Of a stretch of 64,000 nt of DNA, positions 27,603 through 35,440 are shown piece by piece. The stretch comes from Microbacterium esteraromaticum (GTDB lineage: Bacteria; Actinomycetota; Actinomycetes; Actinomycetales; Microbacteriaceae): the NCBI RefSeq assembly GCF_900163815.1, contig NZ_FUKO01000011.1, positions 1-64,000 on the forward strand, written 5' to 3'. The notes beneath the pieces were generated by a model. It searched no databases. It was given only the letters and a program-made list of their open reading frames with translations, and had not been told where the DNA came from. Position 1 is the stretch's first letter; each line of letters begins with the position of its first letter. The translations under genes and the position numbers were made by a program.

Positions 27603-29108
27603 TCACCAGGCGCTGACCGTGTAATCCTTCAAGAAGCAGCCGTGCACGTCTTCGCCGGCCTCGCCGCGAACGATCGGGTCGTACACCCGCGCTGCGCCAT
27701 CGACGAGATCGAGCGGCGCGTGGAAGCCCTCTTCGGCCAGGCGCACCTTGGTGAAGTGCGGGCGTTCGTCGGTGATCCAGCCGGTATCGACGGCGGTCAT
27801 CAGGATGCCATCGGTCTCGAGCATCTCCCCCGCACTGGTGCGGGTGAGCATGTTCAGCGCGGCCTTGGCCATGTTGGTGTGCGGATGCCCCGGGCCCTTG
27901 TACCGACGTGAGAACTGTCCCTCCATCGCCGACACATTCACCACGTATTTGCGGTGCGCCGACGACGCGGCCATCGCCGGCCTCAACCGGCTGATCAGCA
28001 GGAACGGCGCAGTCGTGTTGCACAGCTGCACCTCGAGCATCTCGAGCGGATCGACGTGCTCGACGTTCTGCACCCAGCTGTTCACGGTGTTCACGTCGGG
28101 TACGAGCCCGCCAGCGTCGATCGCGGTGCCGTCGGCGTGCTTCACGAGCGATGACGAACCCGGTGCCATGGCGAGCCGCGCCAGGTCTTCGGCAGTGAGC
28201 GCCTGCCCGCCCTGTTCGGCGACCGTGCCGCCCAGCGCCGCCACCGACAGCAGCGGGTGCGCGTCGACCGAGGCCTGCAGCGCCTGCGGGTGCGGGTCGG
28301 CGGTGTGGCCGAACGTCTCGACCTCGGGCAGCGGTCCGTCCGGAAGCGGCTGCAGCTCAGCATCCGCCAGCAGGGAATACGAACCCGGCGAGCGGCGCAC
28401 GGTCTGCGCGGCGTTGTTGATGAGAATGTCGAGCGGCCCCTGCGCCGCGACCGAATCGGCGAGGCCGATCACCTGCGCCGGGTCGCGCAGGTCGATGCCG
28501 ACCACGCGCAGGCGGTGCAGCCAGTCGGCCGCATCCGGCAGGGAGGCGAATCGACGCACGGCATCCCGTGGGAAGCGCGTCGTGATCGTGAGGTGCGCGC
28601 CGTCGCGCAGCAGGCGCAGGGCGATGTGCATGCCGATCTTCGCGCGTCCGCCGGTGAGCAGCGCACGCTTGCCGGTGAGGTCGGTGCGGGCGTTGCGCTT
28701 GCCGTGGCTGAACCGCGCGCACTCGGGGCACAGTTGGTGATAGAACGCATCAACGAGCGTGTACGGCTGCTTGCAGATATAGCAGTTGCGCGGCTTCAGC
28801 AGCTCACCGGCGATCGGCGTCTCGGCAGATGTCTCCAGCGGAATGCCCCGCGTCTCGTCATCGATGCGGTCGGGTGCGCCCGTCGCCGTCGCGGCGATCA
28901 CGGCACGATCCGCGTCGGCGATCGCGTCGCGGATCTCGCGCCGGCGCACGCGCTTCGCAGCCTTGAACATGATGGAGGTCGCCCGGCGCACCGAGATGAA
29001 ATCGGGATGCTGCTGATCGATGTGATGCAGCTCTGCGAGCACCTTCAGAGTGGTGGCGAGCTCATCCGGGTCGACGCCGGAGTCGGCGGGCACAGGGGCA
29101 TCGGTCAT
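27603..29108 (-). CDS. Zinc-ribbon SDR-family oxidoreductase-like protein
   Basis: This 501-aa protein has an N-terminal helical part and a treble-clef-like CYIC...CPEC pair (about residues 107-127), then a short-chain-dehydrogenase Rossmann fold. The cofactor loop reads TGGRAKIG and the NNAA motif is DILINNAAQT. The usual YxxxK is altered: the Lys is kept in NMAKAAL but the Tyr position is Thr (TNMAK), although Ser in NVSAMEG is present. It may act on an unusual substrate or not be a normal dehydrogenase. The ATG at 29108 has a leaderless TAGAAT element. Confidence 0.75.
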   Translation of the reverse strand: MTDAPVPADSGVDPDELATTLKVLAELHHIDQQHPDFISVRRATSIMFKAAKRVRRREIRDAIADADRAVIAATATGAPDRIDDETRGIPLETSAETPIAGELLKPRNCYICKQPYTLVDAFYHQLCPECARFSHGKRNARTDLTGKRALLTGGRAKIGMHIALRLLRDGAHLTITTRFPRDAVRRFASLPDAADWLHRLRVVGIDLRDPAQVIGLADSVAAQGPLDILINNAAQTVRRSPGSYSLLADAELQPLPDGPLPEVETFGHTADPHPQALQASVDAHPLLSVAALGGTVAEQGGQALTAEDLARLAMAPGSSSLVKHADGTAIDAGGLVPDVNTVNSWVQNVEHVDPLEMLEVQLCNTTAPFLLISRLRPAMAASSAHRKYVVNVSAMEGQFSRRYKGPGHPHTNMAKAALNMLTRTSAGEMLETDGILMTAVDTGWITDERPHFTKVRLAEEGFHAPLDLVDGAARVYDPIVRGEAGEDVHGCFLKDYTVSAW

Positions 29109-29115
29109 TGGGCCG

Positions 29116-29121
29116 ATTCTA
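29116..29121 (-). promoter_or_regulatory. Leaderless -10 element (TAGAAT) of the zinc-ribbon SDR gene
   Basis: On the minus strand TAGAAT is followed by 7 nt and ATG at 29108. Confidence 0.55.
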
Positions 29122-29229
29122 CGCGAGCAACCTGGGGAAGACGCGGGCACACGGAGCGCGCTTGCACGGTACCGATGACTTTGTCTCCGCCCCGGCGTAT
29201 CGTCCAGAGCAAGGACAGCGGAGGTCACG

Positions 29230-30297
29230 ATGACGATGACGATGAACGGGATGCAGGGGATCGTTCCCGGCTACCTGCTGGCGCGGCTCGCTGAATCCGA
29301 GCGGCACTCTCACGCGGCCCACGCCGCCCGGCAGACGCTGATCGCGGGTCGGCCGACGTTTCGTGCGGCGCTCGAACTCTCGATCGACGCCAACGGGGCG
29401 CTCGTCGCCGAGGTGACGCCGGCGCCCACCCGCACGATCTTCGACGCGCAGAACAGCGAGAAGCTGCCCGGCATGATCGTGCGCGGCGAAGACGATGTCC
29501 CCGTCGCAGACGCCTCGGTCAACGAGGCCTTCGACGGGCTCGGCGCGACATTTCGGATGCTGCTCGATGCCTTCGACCGCGACTCGCTCGATGGCGCCGG
29601 CGCCGCGCTCAATGCCACCGTGCACTACGGCGAAGACTACGACAACGCCTTCTGGGACGGGCAGCGCATGGTGTTCGGCGACGGCGACGGCGAGGTGTTC
29701 CGCGGCTTCACCGGATCGATCTCGGTGATCGGACACGAACTCGGGCACGGCGTGATCCAGAGCGCATCGGGGCTCGTCTACCAGGGCCAATCGGGCGCCC
29801 TGAACGAGTCGATCGCCGATGTCTTCGGCGCGCTCACCGAGCAGCATCTGCGCCAACAGTCGGCGGATGAGGCGACCTGGCTGATCGGCGAAGGCATCTT
29901 CACGGATGCTGTGCAGGGTCGCGCCCTGCGCTCGATGCTCGAACCGGGCACCGCCTACGACGACGATGAGCTGGGCAAGGATCCGCAACCGGGGCACATG
30001 CGCGACTTCGTCCGCACCGAGGAGGACAACGGCGGGGTGCACATCAATTCCGGCATCCCGAACCGCGCCTTCGCGCTCGCAGCACAGGCGATCGGCGGCA
30101 ATGCGTGGGAGAGCGCAGGCCTCGCCTGGTACCGCGCACTCAGCAGCGGGCTGTCTACGACCGCAGGATTCACAGAATTCGCCGAGCGCACACTCGCCGC
30201 AGCCGCTGACATCGGGTCTAGCGTGGAAGAAGCGATCCGCACCGCGTGGGTCACTGTCGGAGTGATCGAGGATGCACGAGTACGAGAATCCCGCTGA
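29230..30297 (+). CDS. M4-family (thermolysin/protealysin-like) metallopeptidase
   Basis: This 355-aa zinc peptidase has HELGH at about residues 169-173 and the third zinc ligand Glu in LNESIADVFG (~193). The N-terminal GIVPGYLLARLAES segment matches the short protealysin-type propeptide. No signal peptide is visible, as in protealysin-like enzymes. The gene overlaps by 26 bp the next gene, which encodes an emfourin-type inhibitor of exactly this protease class. The start follows GGAGGTCACG. Confidence 0.92.
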   Translation: MTMTMNGMQGIVPGYLLARLAESERHSHAAHAARQTLIAGRPTFRAALELSIDANGALVAEVTPAPTRTIFDAQNSEKLPGMIVRGEDDVPVADASVNEAFDGLGATFRMLLDAFDRDSLDGAGAALNATVHYGEDYDNAFWDGQRMVFGDGDGEVFRGFTGSISVIGHELGHGVIQSASGLVYQGQSGALNESIADVFGALTEQHLRQQSADEATWLIGEGIFTDAVQGRALRSMLEPGTAYDDDELGKDPQPGHMRDFVRTEEDNGGVHINSGIPNRAFALAAQAIGGNAWESAGLAWYRALSSGLSTTAGFTEFAERTLAAAADIGSSVEEAIRTAWVTVGVIEDARVRESR

Positions 30298-30664
30298 CGA
30301 AGCGGACGGCCGATCGGATGCCATGGACAGCGATCCTGTCATTGTCGCGGTCGTGCGCAGCGGCGGCATCGCCGGTCTTCCTCGTCGCTGGCGCGCAGAA
30401 GCGGACGCCGACCGCAGACCCGAGTGGCTCGCACTCGTCGAGCGGTGCCCGTGGGGCGACGCGCCAGATGACGTCGCTGTCGGCGCGGATCGGTTCGTCT
30501 GGAGCATTCACGCGCGGGTTCACGACGAGCAGCTCGAGCAGGTGCTGCCGGATGCCCATCTGCAGGGCGCATGGCGCGAACTCGTGGATGCTGTTCGCGA
30601 CGCCGACCAGCCCCCTGTCACAGACGAGCGCCCTGTCGCAGACGATCACCGCACGGAAGGATAG
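30272..30664 (+). CDS. Emfourin-type inhibitor of M4 peptidases
   Basis: This 130-aa protein contains VRSGGIAGLPRRW (about residues 28-40), the hallmark of emfourin, a slow tight-binding inhibitor of protealysin-like M4 peptidases. It is followed by a compact alpha/beta domain (VWSIHARVHDEQLEQVLPDAHLQGAWRELVDAV). The reading frame overlaps the end of the M4 peptidase gene, so enzyme and inhibitor are made together. The last ~20 residues are Asp/Pro-rich. Confidence 0.82.
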   Translation: MHEYENPADEADGRSDAMDSDPVIVAVVRSGGIAGLPRRWRAEADADRRPEWLALVERCPWGDAPDDVAVGADRFVWSIHARVHDEQLEQVLPDAHLQGAWRELVDAVRDADQPPVTDERPVADDHRTEG

Positions 30665-30668
30665 GAAC

Positions 30669-30887
30669 ATGGGACTTTTCTCGCAGAAGCAGCAGGAACC
30701 GAGCACCTGGGCAGCGTTGCCCGGCGAGCCACTGGATGAGAAAGACGACGCGAACCGTCTCGTTGAACCACCCGCCAGCGACCTGCTGGGCATCGGGATC
30801 GGCGCGCAGTACTCGACCGTGGTGCTTCCGGCCGAGCCGCCGGCCCCGGAGGCCGCCGACACGACGAATGCCGAAGGCGACGACTGA
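30669..30887 (+). CDS. Small hypothetical protein after the emfourin gene
   Basis: This 72-aa acidic protein (MGLFSQKQQEPSTWAALPGE...) is preceded by a good GGAAGGA site. No domain was recognised. It has an Ala/Pro/Asp-rich C-terminus. It lies 4 bp downstream of the emfourin stop and is probably in the same operon. Confidence 0.6.
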   Translation: MGLFSQKQQEPSTWAALPGEPLDEKDDANRLVEPPASDLLGIGIGAQYSTVVLPAEPPAPEAADTTNAEGDD

Positions 30888-30940
30888 GCCCACACTGGGC
30901 GTCTGTCGAAGGTCCCTGAACCTGTCGAAGGGCGCTTCGC

Positions 30941-30946
30941 TACACT
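30941..30946 (+). promoter_or_regulatory. Leaderless -10 element (TACACT)
   Basis: TACACT is followed by 6 nt and ATG at 30953. Confidence 0.55.
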
Positions 30947-30952
30947 CGCTCC

Positions 30953-31288
30953 ATGCCGAACAGCCAAGAAGCCAGCCGTCTGCTCCAGCTCGCGCGCGAT
31001 GCCCGCACCCGCGGAGATTCGCTGCTGCACCTGCAGTTCGACGTGGCGCAACTGTCGGGCGAGAGTTCGTCATGGGGGTCGGCAGACAACCGGATGCTGC
31101 GCGATGACCACGTCGGCTACTTCCTCAGCGAGGTCGAGAAGCTGGGCTGGCGCCTCGAAAGCACCAGCCACGTGTTCGTGGAGAGCGGTGCCACCACCTC
31201 TTCGCGCATCCTCGGCACCGGCCAAGGCGTGGTGAATCACGGCGGCGTCGAAGGGTTCTTCACCTTCCGCGCAGCATCCGTCGACTGA
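30953..31288 (+). CDS. Hypothetical protein, 111 aa
   Basis: The protein is a mixed alpha/beta polypeptide with no recognised domain. Segments include LLQLARDARTRGDSLLHLQFDVAQLSG and VEKLGWRLESTSHVFVES, and it ends in GVEGFFTFRAAS. A leaderless promoter gives it its own transcript. It is convergent with the membrane protein at 31399. Confidence 0.6.
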   Translation: MPNSQEASRLLQLARDARTRGDSLLHLQFDVAQLSGESSSWGSADNRMLRDDHVGYFLSEVEKLGWRLESTSHVFVESGATTSSRILGTGQGVVNHGGVEGFFTFRAASVD

Positions 31289-31303
31289 CCCCCACCCGCC
31301 GCC

Positions 31304-31361
31304 GACGTTGGATCACTAACCGGTTCACGGCGCTCGCAGCCGACGTTAGTGATCCAACGTC
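31304..31361. terminator. 16-bp perfect inverted repeat between convergent genes
   Basis: GACGTTGGATCACTAA (31304-31319) is exactly inverted at 31346-31361 around a 26-nt loop. GACGTT is also found at 31342, 38 nt (twice 19) from the first. It lies between convergent genes, so a bidirectional terminator is the simplest reading. Confidence 0.55.
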
Positions 31362-31398
31362 ACGAAGCTGCTCGCCGGGGCGACCACGTAGCGATGGA

Positions 31399-31899
31399 CT
31401 ACTGCACTCGATCGAGCGCGGCTGTCATCGCCGAGAGGTCGTAGCGCGCGGGATTCGCTGAAAACTTCACGCCGCTGCGCGAGCGCACAGTGATGCGTGG
31501 CTCCCCCAGAAATCGGCTTCGGTGCTGCGAGGCGACGTCGTCATAGGCGATGTGCTTCTCGCGGCCGAAGATCGTGCGGAAACGCACTTCACACGCCCCG
31601 GCCTCGACATACCAGTTGCGGTAGGCGATGACCACGCACGCGCCGGCGACGAAGGTGACCGCGGCGGCGATGCGCATGACCAGCAGCTCGGCGGTGTACC
31701 GCGAGACGAAAGAGCTCAGCGCAAGCACGAACCCGATCGCCAGCAGCGCGCCTCCGAAGAGAGCGACGAACGTCGGCATCCGCTGGCGCAGCGACACGCT
31801 CTTCGCCGGGCTCACCCGGCGCACGAACCGGGCGATGAACACCAGAATCAGCATGATCGCGACGAGCACGATGATGGCTTTGATGGCGAACCCGGACAT
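31399..31899 (-). CDS. Membrane protein with PH-like cytoplasmic end
   Basis: This 166-aa protein has an N-terminal helix (AIKAIIVLVAIMLILVFIARFV) and two more hydrophobic segments up to residue ~95. A short beta-rich tail follows (CEVRFRTIFGREKHIAYDDVASQHRSRFLGEPRITVRSRSGVKFSAN) that resembles bacterial PH-like domains. The function is unknown. The start has a leaderless TAGCGT element. Confidence 0.6.
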   Translation of the reverse strand: MSGFAIKAIIVLVAIMLILVFIARFVRRVSPAKSVSLRQRMPTFVALFGGALLAIGFVLALSSFVSRYTAELLVMRIAAAVTFVAGACVVIAYRNWYVEAGACEVRFRTIFGREKHIAYDDVASQHRSRFLGEPRITVRSRSGVKFSANPARYDLSAMTAALDRVQ

Positions 31900-31905
31900 C
31901 CTCCG

Positions 31906-31911
31906 ACGCTA
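31906..31911 (-). promoter_or_regulatory. Leaderless -10 element (TAGCGT)
   Basis: On the minus strand TAGCGT is followed by 6 nt and ATG at 31899. Confidence 0.5.
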
Positions 31912-31940
31912 CCAAGGACGGGAGCGCCACGCGGACGCTC

Positions 31941-31946
31941 TACGGT
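31941..31946 (+). promoter_or_regulatory. Leaderless -10 element (TACGGT) of the RNase HI gene
   Basis: TACGGT is followed by 6 nt and ATG at 31953. Confidence 0.55.
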
Positions 31947-31952
31947 TGAAGG

Positions 31953-32657
31953 ATGACGATCACCGCCGCGGCAGACGGCTCCGCCCTCGGCAATCCAGGA
32001 CCGAACGGCTGGGCCTGGTACATCGATGACGGATGCTGGGCCGCCGGCGGTTCCCCCCACGGCACCAACAACCAGGGCGAGCTGCGCGCGGTACTCGAAC
32101 TGCTGCGCGCGACGGCGGGCATCGACGAGAAGCTCATCATCGAATGCGACAGCCGATACGTGATCGATTCGGTGACGAAGTGGATGCCGGGGTGGAAGCG
32201 CCGCGGCTGGCGCAAGTCTGATGGCGGACCGGTGCTCAACCGCGATCTGCTCGAGGGCATCGACGAGGCGATCCGCGGGCGCGACGTGTCGTTCACCTGG
32301 GTGAAGGGGCACGCCGGGCATCCGTTGAACGAAGCAGCCGACGAGCGTGCGAATGCTGCCGCGAAGGCGTACCAACAGGGCGAAGAGCCCCGCCGAGGTC
32401 CCGGTTTCGTGTCGGCGGCAGGGGCGGGGGCGGCTATTGCTGCGGCCATGCCGGTGGTTGCCGCAGCCGAGACCGCGCAGGCCGAGCACACGACGCTCTG
32501 GGGCGAGGGCGATCTGCTGAGCGGGCTCGAAGAGGTAGAGGATTTCCCGCCTGTGGCGGTGCACCTGAGTTTGACTTCAGACGAGCATGCGCGCCTCCGC
32601 GACCGGGCCGATGCACAGGGGGTCTCGCTCGGTGAGGCTCTGCGTCGCCTGATCTGA
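31953..32657 (+). CDS. rnhA: Ribonuclease HI with C-terminal extension
   Basis: This 234-aa protein has an RNase HI fold in residues 1-~145. The catalytic acidic residues are in ADGSALGNPG, NNQGELRAV, ECDSRYVI and NEAADERAN. It cleaves the RNA strand of RNA-DNA hybrids. After an Ala/Gly-rich linker (~150-185), an extra ~45 residues end in VAVHLSLTSDEHARLRDRADAQGVSLGEALRRLI, which looks like a ribbon-helix-helix segment. The extension is not part of the usual enzyme and might help DNA or protein binding. Confidence 0.9.
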   Translation: MTITAAADGSALGNPGPNGWAWYIDDGCWAAGGSPHGTNNQGELRAVLELLRATAGIDEKLIIECDSRYVIDSVTKWMPGWKRRGWRKSDGGPVLNRDLLEGIDEAIRGRDVSFTWVKGHAGHPLNEAADERANAAAKAYQQGEEPRRGPGFVSAAGAGAAIAAAMPVVAAAETAQAEHTTLWGEGDLLSGLEEVEDFPPVAVHLSLTSDEHARLRDRADAQGVSLGEALRRLI

Positions 32658-32703
32658 GCGGCAACGCCGGTGGGTACGCACGCACTGCCTGACGCGATCC
32701 GCG

Positions 32704-32709
32704 TACACT
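32704..32709 (+). promoter_or_regulatory. Leaderless -10 element (TACACT) of the first DoxX-like gene
   Basis: TACACT is followed by 6 nt and ATG at 32716. Confidence 0.55.
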
Positions 32710-32715
32710 CGCCGC

Positions 32716-33105
32716 ATGACTTCTCCCGCGCGCACAGTCGGTCGCATTGTTCTCGGGTCGCTGCTGGCGCTGATCGGGGTCTCGCACCTGACGGTCGCCC
32801 GCAAAGGCTTTCGGGTCGCGGTGCCGGATTGGGTGCCTGGCGATCCGGACACCACGGTCGTGGCATCCGGCGTCGTCGAGATCGGTCTCGGAACGGCGAT
32901 GCTGTTCGCGCGCCGTCATCGAGGGCTGGTCGGCACTCTCACCGCGCTGTTCCTCGTGGCGGTGTTCCCCGGCAATGTTTCTCAGTGGAAGCATCAGCGG
33001 TACGCGCCCGGCCTCGACACGGATGCGAAGCGCTTCGCGCGTCTGTTCCTGCAGCCGGTATTGATCTGGCTCGTGCTCTGGGCGACGCGCGCGCCGCGAC
33101 GCTGA
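32716..33105 (+). CDS. DoxX-like membrane protein, first of a tandem pair
   Basis: This 129-aa protein has four hydrophobic segments, with GVSHLTVARKGFRVAVPDWVPGDPDTTVVASGVVEI near the N-terminus and VFPGNVSQWKHQRYAPGLDTDAKRFARLFLQP in the second half. This resembles the DoxX/DoxD-like family. It is about 60% identical by eye to the next gene, so the pair arose by tandem duplication. Each copy has its own leaderless promoter. Confidence 0.75.
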   Translation: MTSPARTVGRIVLGSLLALIGVSHLTVARKGFRVAVPDWVPGDPDTTVVASGVVEIGLGTAMLFARRHRGLVGTLTALFLVAVFPGNVSQWKHQRYAPGLDTDAKRFARLFLQPVLIWLVLWATRAPRR

Positions 33106-33140
33106 CTCGCGCCGCCGATGCGGCATTCCGTATCCCGGCG

Positions 33141-33146
33141 TAGCAT
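33141..33146 (+). promoter_or_regulatory. Leaderless -10 element (TAGCAT) of the second DoxX-like gene
   Basis: TAGCAT is followed by 7 nt and ATG at 33154. Confidence 0.5.
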
Positions 33147-33153
33147 CGAGCGC

Positions 33154-33549
33154 ATGACGACACCGGCACGCACTTTCGCACGCATCGCGCTCGGCTCCAT
33201 GCTCGCGTTCGCCGGGTTGTCGCACCTGACGGTGGCCCGCGATGAATTCCAGGCGCAGGTGCCCGACTGGGTCCCCACCGACAAAGACACGACGGTCGTG
33301 GCATCCGGCGTGGTCGAGGTCGCGCTGGGTTCCGCGCTGCTGTTCGTCGGCCGCCGCCGCCGACTGGTCGGCATCGTCGCCGCACTCTTCTTCGTGGCGG
33401 TCCTTCCGGGCAACATCTCGCAGTGGACCCATCACCGCGACGGATTCGGGCTCAACACCGATATGAAGCGCTTCGGCCGGCTGTTCTTCCAACCGCTGCT
33501 GGTGGCGTGGGCACTGTGGTCGACGCGCGCACCACGCCAGTCCCGCTGA
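33154..33549 (+). CDS. DoxX-like membrane protein, second of a tandem pair
   Basis: This 131-aa paralogue of the preceding gene shares SHLTVAR, VPDWVP, DTTVVASGVVE and PGNISQWTHHRDGFGLNTDMKRFGRLFFQP. Four membrane segments are predicted. The ATG at 33154 is selected by the leaderless promoter and by alignment to the paralogue; an upstream in-frame start at 33118 is not conserved. The function is unknown. Confidence 0.75.
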   Translation: MTTPARTFARIALGSMLAFAGLSHLTVARDEFQAQVPDWVPTDKDTTVVASGVVEVALGSALLFVGRRRRLVGIVAALFFVAVLPGNISQWTHHRDGFGLNTDMKRFGRLFFQPLLVAWALWSTRAPRQSR

Positions 33550-33561
33550 TTCGCGCCAGCG

Positions 33562-34542
33562 TCAGGCCGCGAGCACAGTGCTCTCAAGCCGGGCGAACGA
33601 GGCTTCCATGCCGTCGGCCATGCCGGTGGCGAGGATCATGTCACGCGTCGCCAGGTCGGGGTATTCGATGAGCACGGTGACCAATGTGGCCCCGTCTTCC
33701 TCGTAGAGGTTGAGGTCGTTGAGTGTCTGCGGTTCTGCCATGCCCTGCATCCGCTCAGTTGTGACGGCACGGCGAGGCGCATCGGTGAGCAGCAGCTCGC
33801 CCTCGAAGCCGAAGGGCTCGCCCTCGGTATCGCCGACGGGCGCCCACGAGTTGCGGTAGGTCTCGCCGACCTCGGTGGCGGCGACGCACTCCGTCATCTC
33901 CCATCCGTCCGGTCCGAGCATCCACTGCTGAATGAGCTGCGGGTCATGGTGCGCACGCCAGACCAGTTCACGCGACCCCTCCACCAGGCGGGTGATGCGC
34001 ACGTGGGTGTCATCGAGCAGCTCCACCCGCGTGCCCTTGCCCTGGGCGTATTCGCGCAGATCCTGCAGCACGGCATCCAGCTGCGCCATCGCCGTGCGCG
34101 TGCCCTCGATTGCACCCATCTCGACCATTTGCTCCAGCGCCTCGATCGATTGCAAGTAGCTCGTCATAGTCATGCGCGTTCCGTCGTCGGTGGGCTCGAA
34201 GCGCACCGCCATCCGCATCGCGGGCAGGTCCGGATTCGGGTTTCCTTCGTCATCGGCGAAGCCATCGAGCACCTCGAAGCCGTGCGGCTCATCGATCGCG
34301 AGGAACTCCCAGTAGCCCGATGCGCGCTCTCCGCGTGGCCCGTGCATCGTGTACTGCGCCCGTCCGCCGACGGTGTGATCCCAGGCGGTGAAGGTCGCCG
34401 GCCAGCCGGGAGGACCCCAGAACCGCTCGAGCTGGCGCGGGTCGCTGTAGGCGGCCCAGACGCGCTCGACGGGGGCGGCGAACTCGGCGATGACGGTCAT
34501 CGTCAGCGTCTCGGTCTCGGTGATGACATCGATGACAGGCAT
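33562..34542 (-). CDS. Double SRPBCC (AHSA1-like) domain protein
   Basis: This 326-aa protein contains two Activator-of-Hsp90-ATPase-like SRPBCC domains in tandem. The first runs from about residue 12 to 155 (EFAAPVERVWAAYSDPRQLERFWGPPGWPATF). The second runs from about 170 to 326 (ITRLVEGSRELVWRAHHDPQLIQQWMLGPDGWEM). Such proteins bind small hydrophobic ligands. Fusion of two domains is less common than one. The ATG at 34542 is one base after the ArsR stop, so the two are co-translated from one mRNA. Confidence 0.88.
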   Translation of the reverse strand: MPVIDVITETETLTMTVIAEFAAPVERVWAAYSDPRQLERFWGPPGWPATFTAWDHTVGGRAQYTMHGPRGERASGYWEFLAIDEPHGFEVLDGFADDEGNPNPDLPAMRMAVRFEPTDDGTRMTMTSYLQSIEALEQMVEMGAIEGTRTAMAQLDAVLQDLREYAQGKGTRVELLDDTHVRITRLVEGSRELVWRAHHDPQLIQQWMLGPDGWEMTECVAATEVGETYRNSWAPVGDTEGEPFGFEGELLLTDAPRRAVTTERMQGMAEPQTLNDLNLYEEDGATLVTVLIEYPDLATRDMILATGMADGMEASFARLESTVLAA

Positions 34543-34543
34543 T

Positions 34544-34912
34544 TCATTCTCCAGATTTCGGTGCGGATGGGGGTGCGGTCGGGGCGGCCAGCAGGTCGTC
34601 GAGCCGCGCGACGCGGGCGCGCCAGAGCTCTTCGTAGCGGGCGAGCAGGGATCGGGCACGCGCGATCATCTCGGGATCTGCGCGGACCAGCCGCTCGCGT
34701 CCCTCGGCGCGCTTGATGATGAGGCCGGCTTCTTCGAGCACGGCAACGTGCTTCTGCACGGCCGCGAACGACATGTCGTACTCGCCGGCGAGCGCAGATA
34801 CCGACTGCTCGCGCTCGATGGTCCGGCGCACGATGTCGCGCCGAGTCGATGCCGCCAGTGCGTGAAACACACGGTCGATCTCCGCTTCACTGAGTCCAAG
34901 TTGTGCAACCAT
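34544..34912 (-). CDS. ArsR-family (SdpR-like) transcriptional regulator
   Basis: This 122-aa winged-helix repressor reads HALAASTRRDIVRRTIEREQSVSALAGEYDMSFAAVQKHVAVLEEAGLIIKRAEGRERLV. It has no metal-binding cysteines. ArsR plus AHSA1 pairs are frequent, with the SRPBCC protein thought to bind the signal or substrate. CAACCATTTGGTTG overlaps the start codon and is a palindromic operator candidate; a TAACGT -10-like element lies 8 nt upstream. Confidence 0.88.
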   Translation of the reverse strand: MVAQLGLSEAEIDRVFHALAASTRRDIVRRTIEREQSVSALAGEYDMSFAAVQKHVAVLEEAGLIIKRAEGRERLVRADPEMIARARSLLARYEELWRARVARLDDLLAAPTAPPSAPKSGE

Positions 34913-34978
34913 TTGGTTGTACGTTAGACCCGGGCGGATGCTGTGTCAAGAGCTTTCTTGTCGACAGCCCCGACACTT

Positions 34979-35049
34979 CTGAAGGACGAACGTCATTCTG
35001 AAGGACGCTCGGCCCGCCAGCATCCTTCAGAGTTGCCTCCGTCCTTCAG
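34979..35049. repeat. 19-nt-phased four-block palindrome, CTGAAGGACG type
   Basis: CTGAAGGACG occurs at 34979 and 34998, then CATCCTTCAG at 35021 and CGTCCTTCAG at 35040. Both like pairs start 19 nt apart, and the central spacer is 13 nt. The element lies between divergent genes (ArsR and the 73-aa protein), where a terminator is not expected. Apart from it, the 280-bp gap shows only a weak promoter-like region. Confidence 0.85.
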
Positions 35050-35192
35050 ACTTGCGGTCGGATGCTGCGCACCAGCGACTCCTGCGCACCCAGCGAACCA
35101 CCCAGACGGGTAGCCGAGTGCGTTTGTCAACGGCATCCGTCCGTCGCCCCAGCCGTGTCACACTGTGCTCCCAACGACGATCGGAGACGACC

Positions 35193-35414
35193 ATGTCTGA
35201 CCCCACACCTATCCCCACCGACCCGCTCGAGCCTGTCGGCGCAGACCCCGACCTCAGCAAGGATGACGACGACCGCGGTGACGCCGCAGATGCCGAGGCA
35301 GGTCGACCCGAAGACGCGCCCGACGATCGCGCGCCGACGCTCGCGGAGCAGCAGCGTGACCGCATCGCGGCCGAGAATCAAGATCCGATAGACCCGTACT
35401 CCGCGCTCTCCTGA
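35193..35414 (+). CDS. Small acidic hypothetical protein, 73 aa
   Basis: The protein (MSDPTPIPTDPLEPVGADPDLSKDDDDRG...) is rich in Asp, Pro and Ala and probably disordered, ending with LAEQQRDRIAAENQDPIDPYSALS. A GGAG site lies 6 nt upstream of the ATG. No homologous family was recognised. Confidence 0.6.
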   Translation: MSDPTPIPTDPLEPVGADPDLSKDDDDRGDAADAEAGRPEDAPDDRAPTLAEQQRDRIAAENQDPIDPYSALS

Positions 35415-35440
35415 CGCCGCCAAAGACCCGTCTCGGCGCA

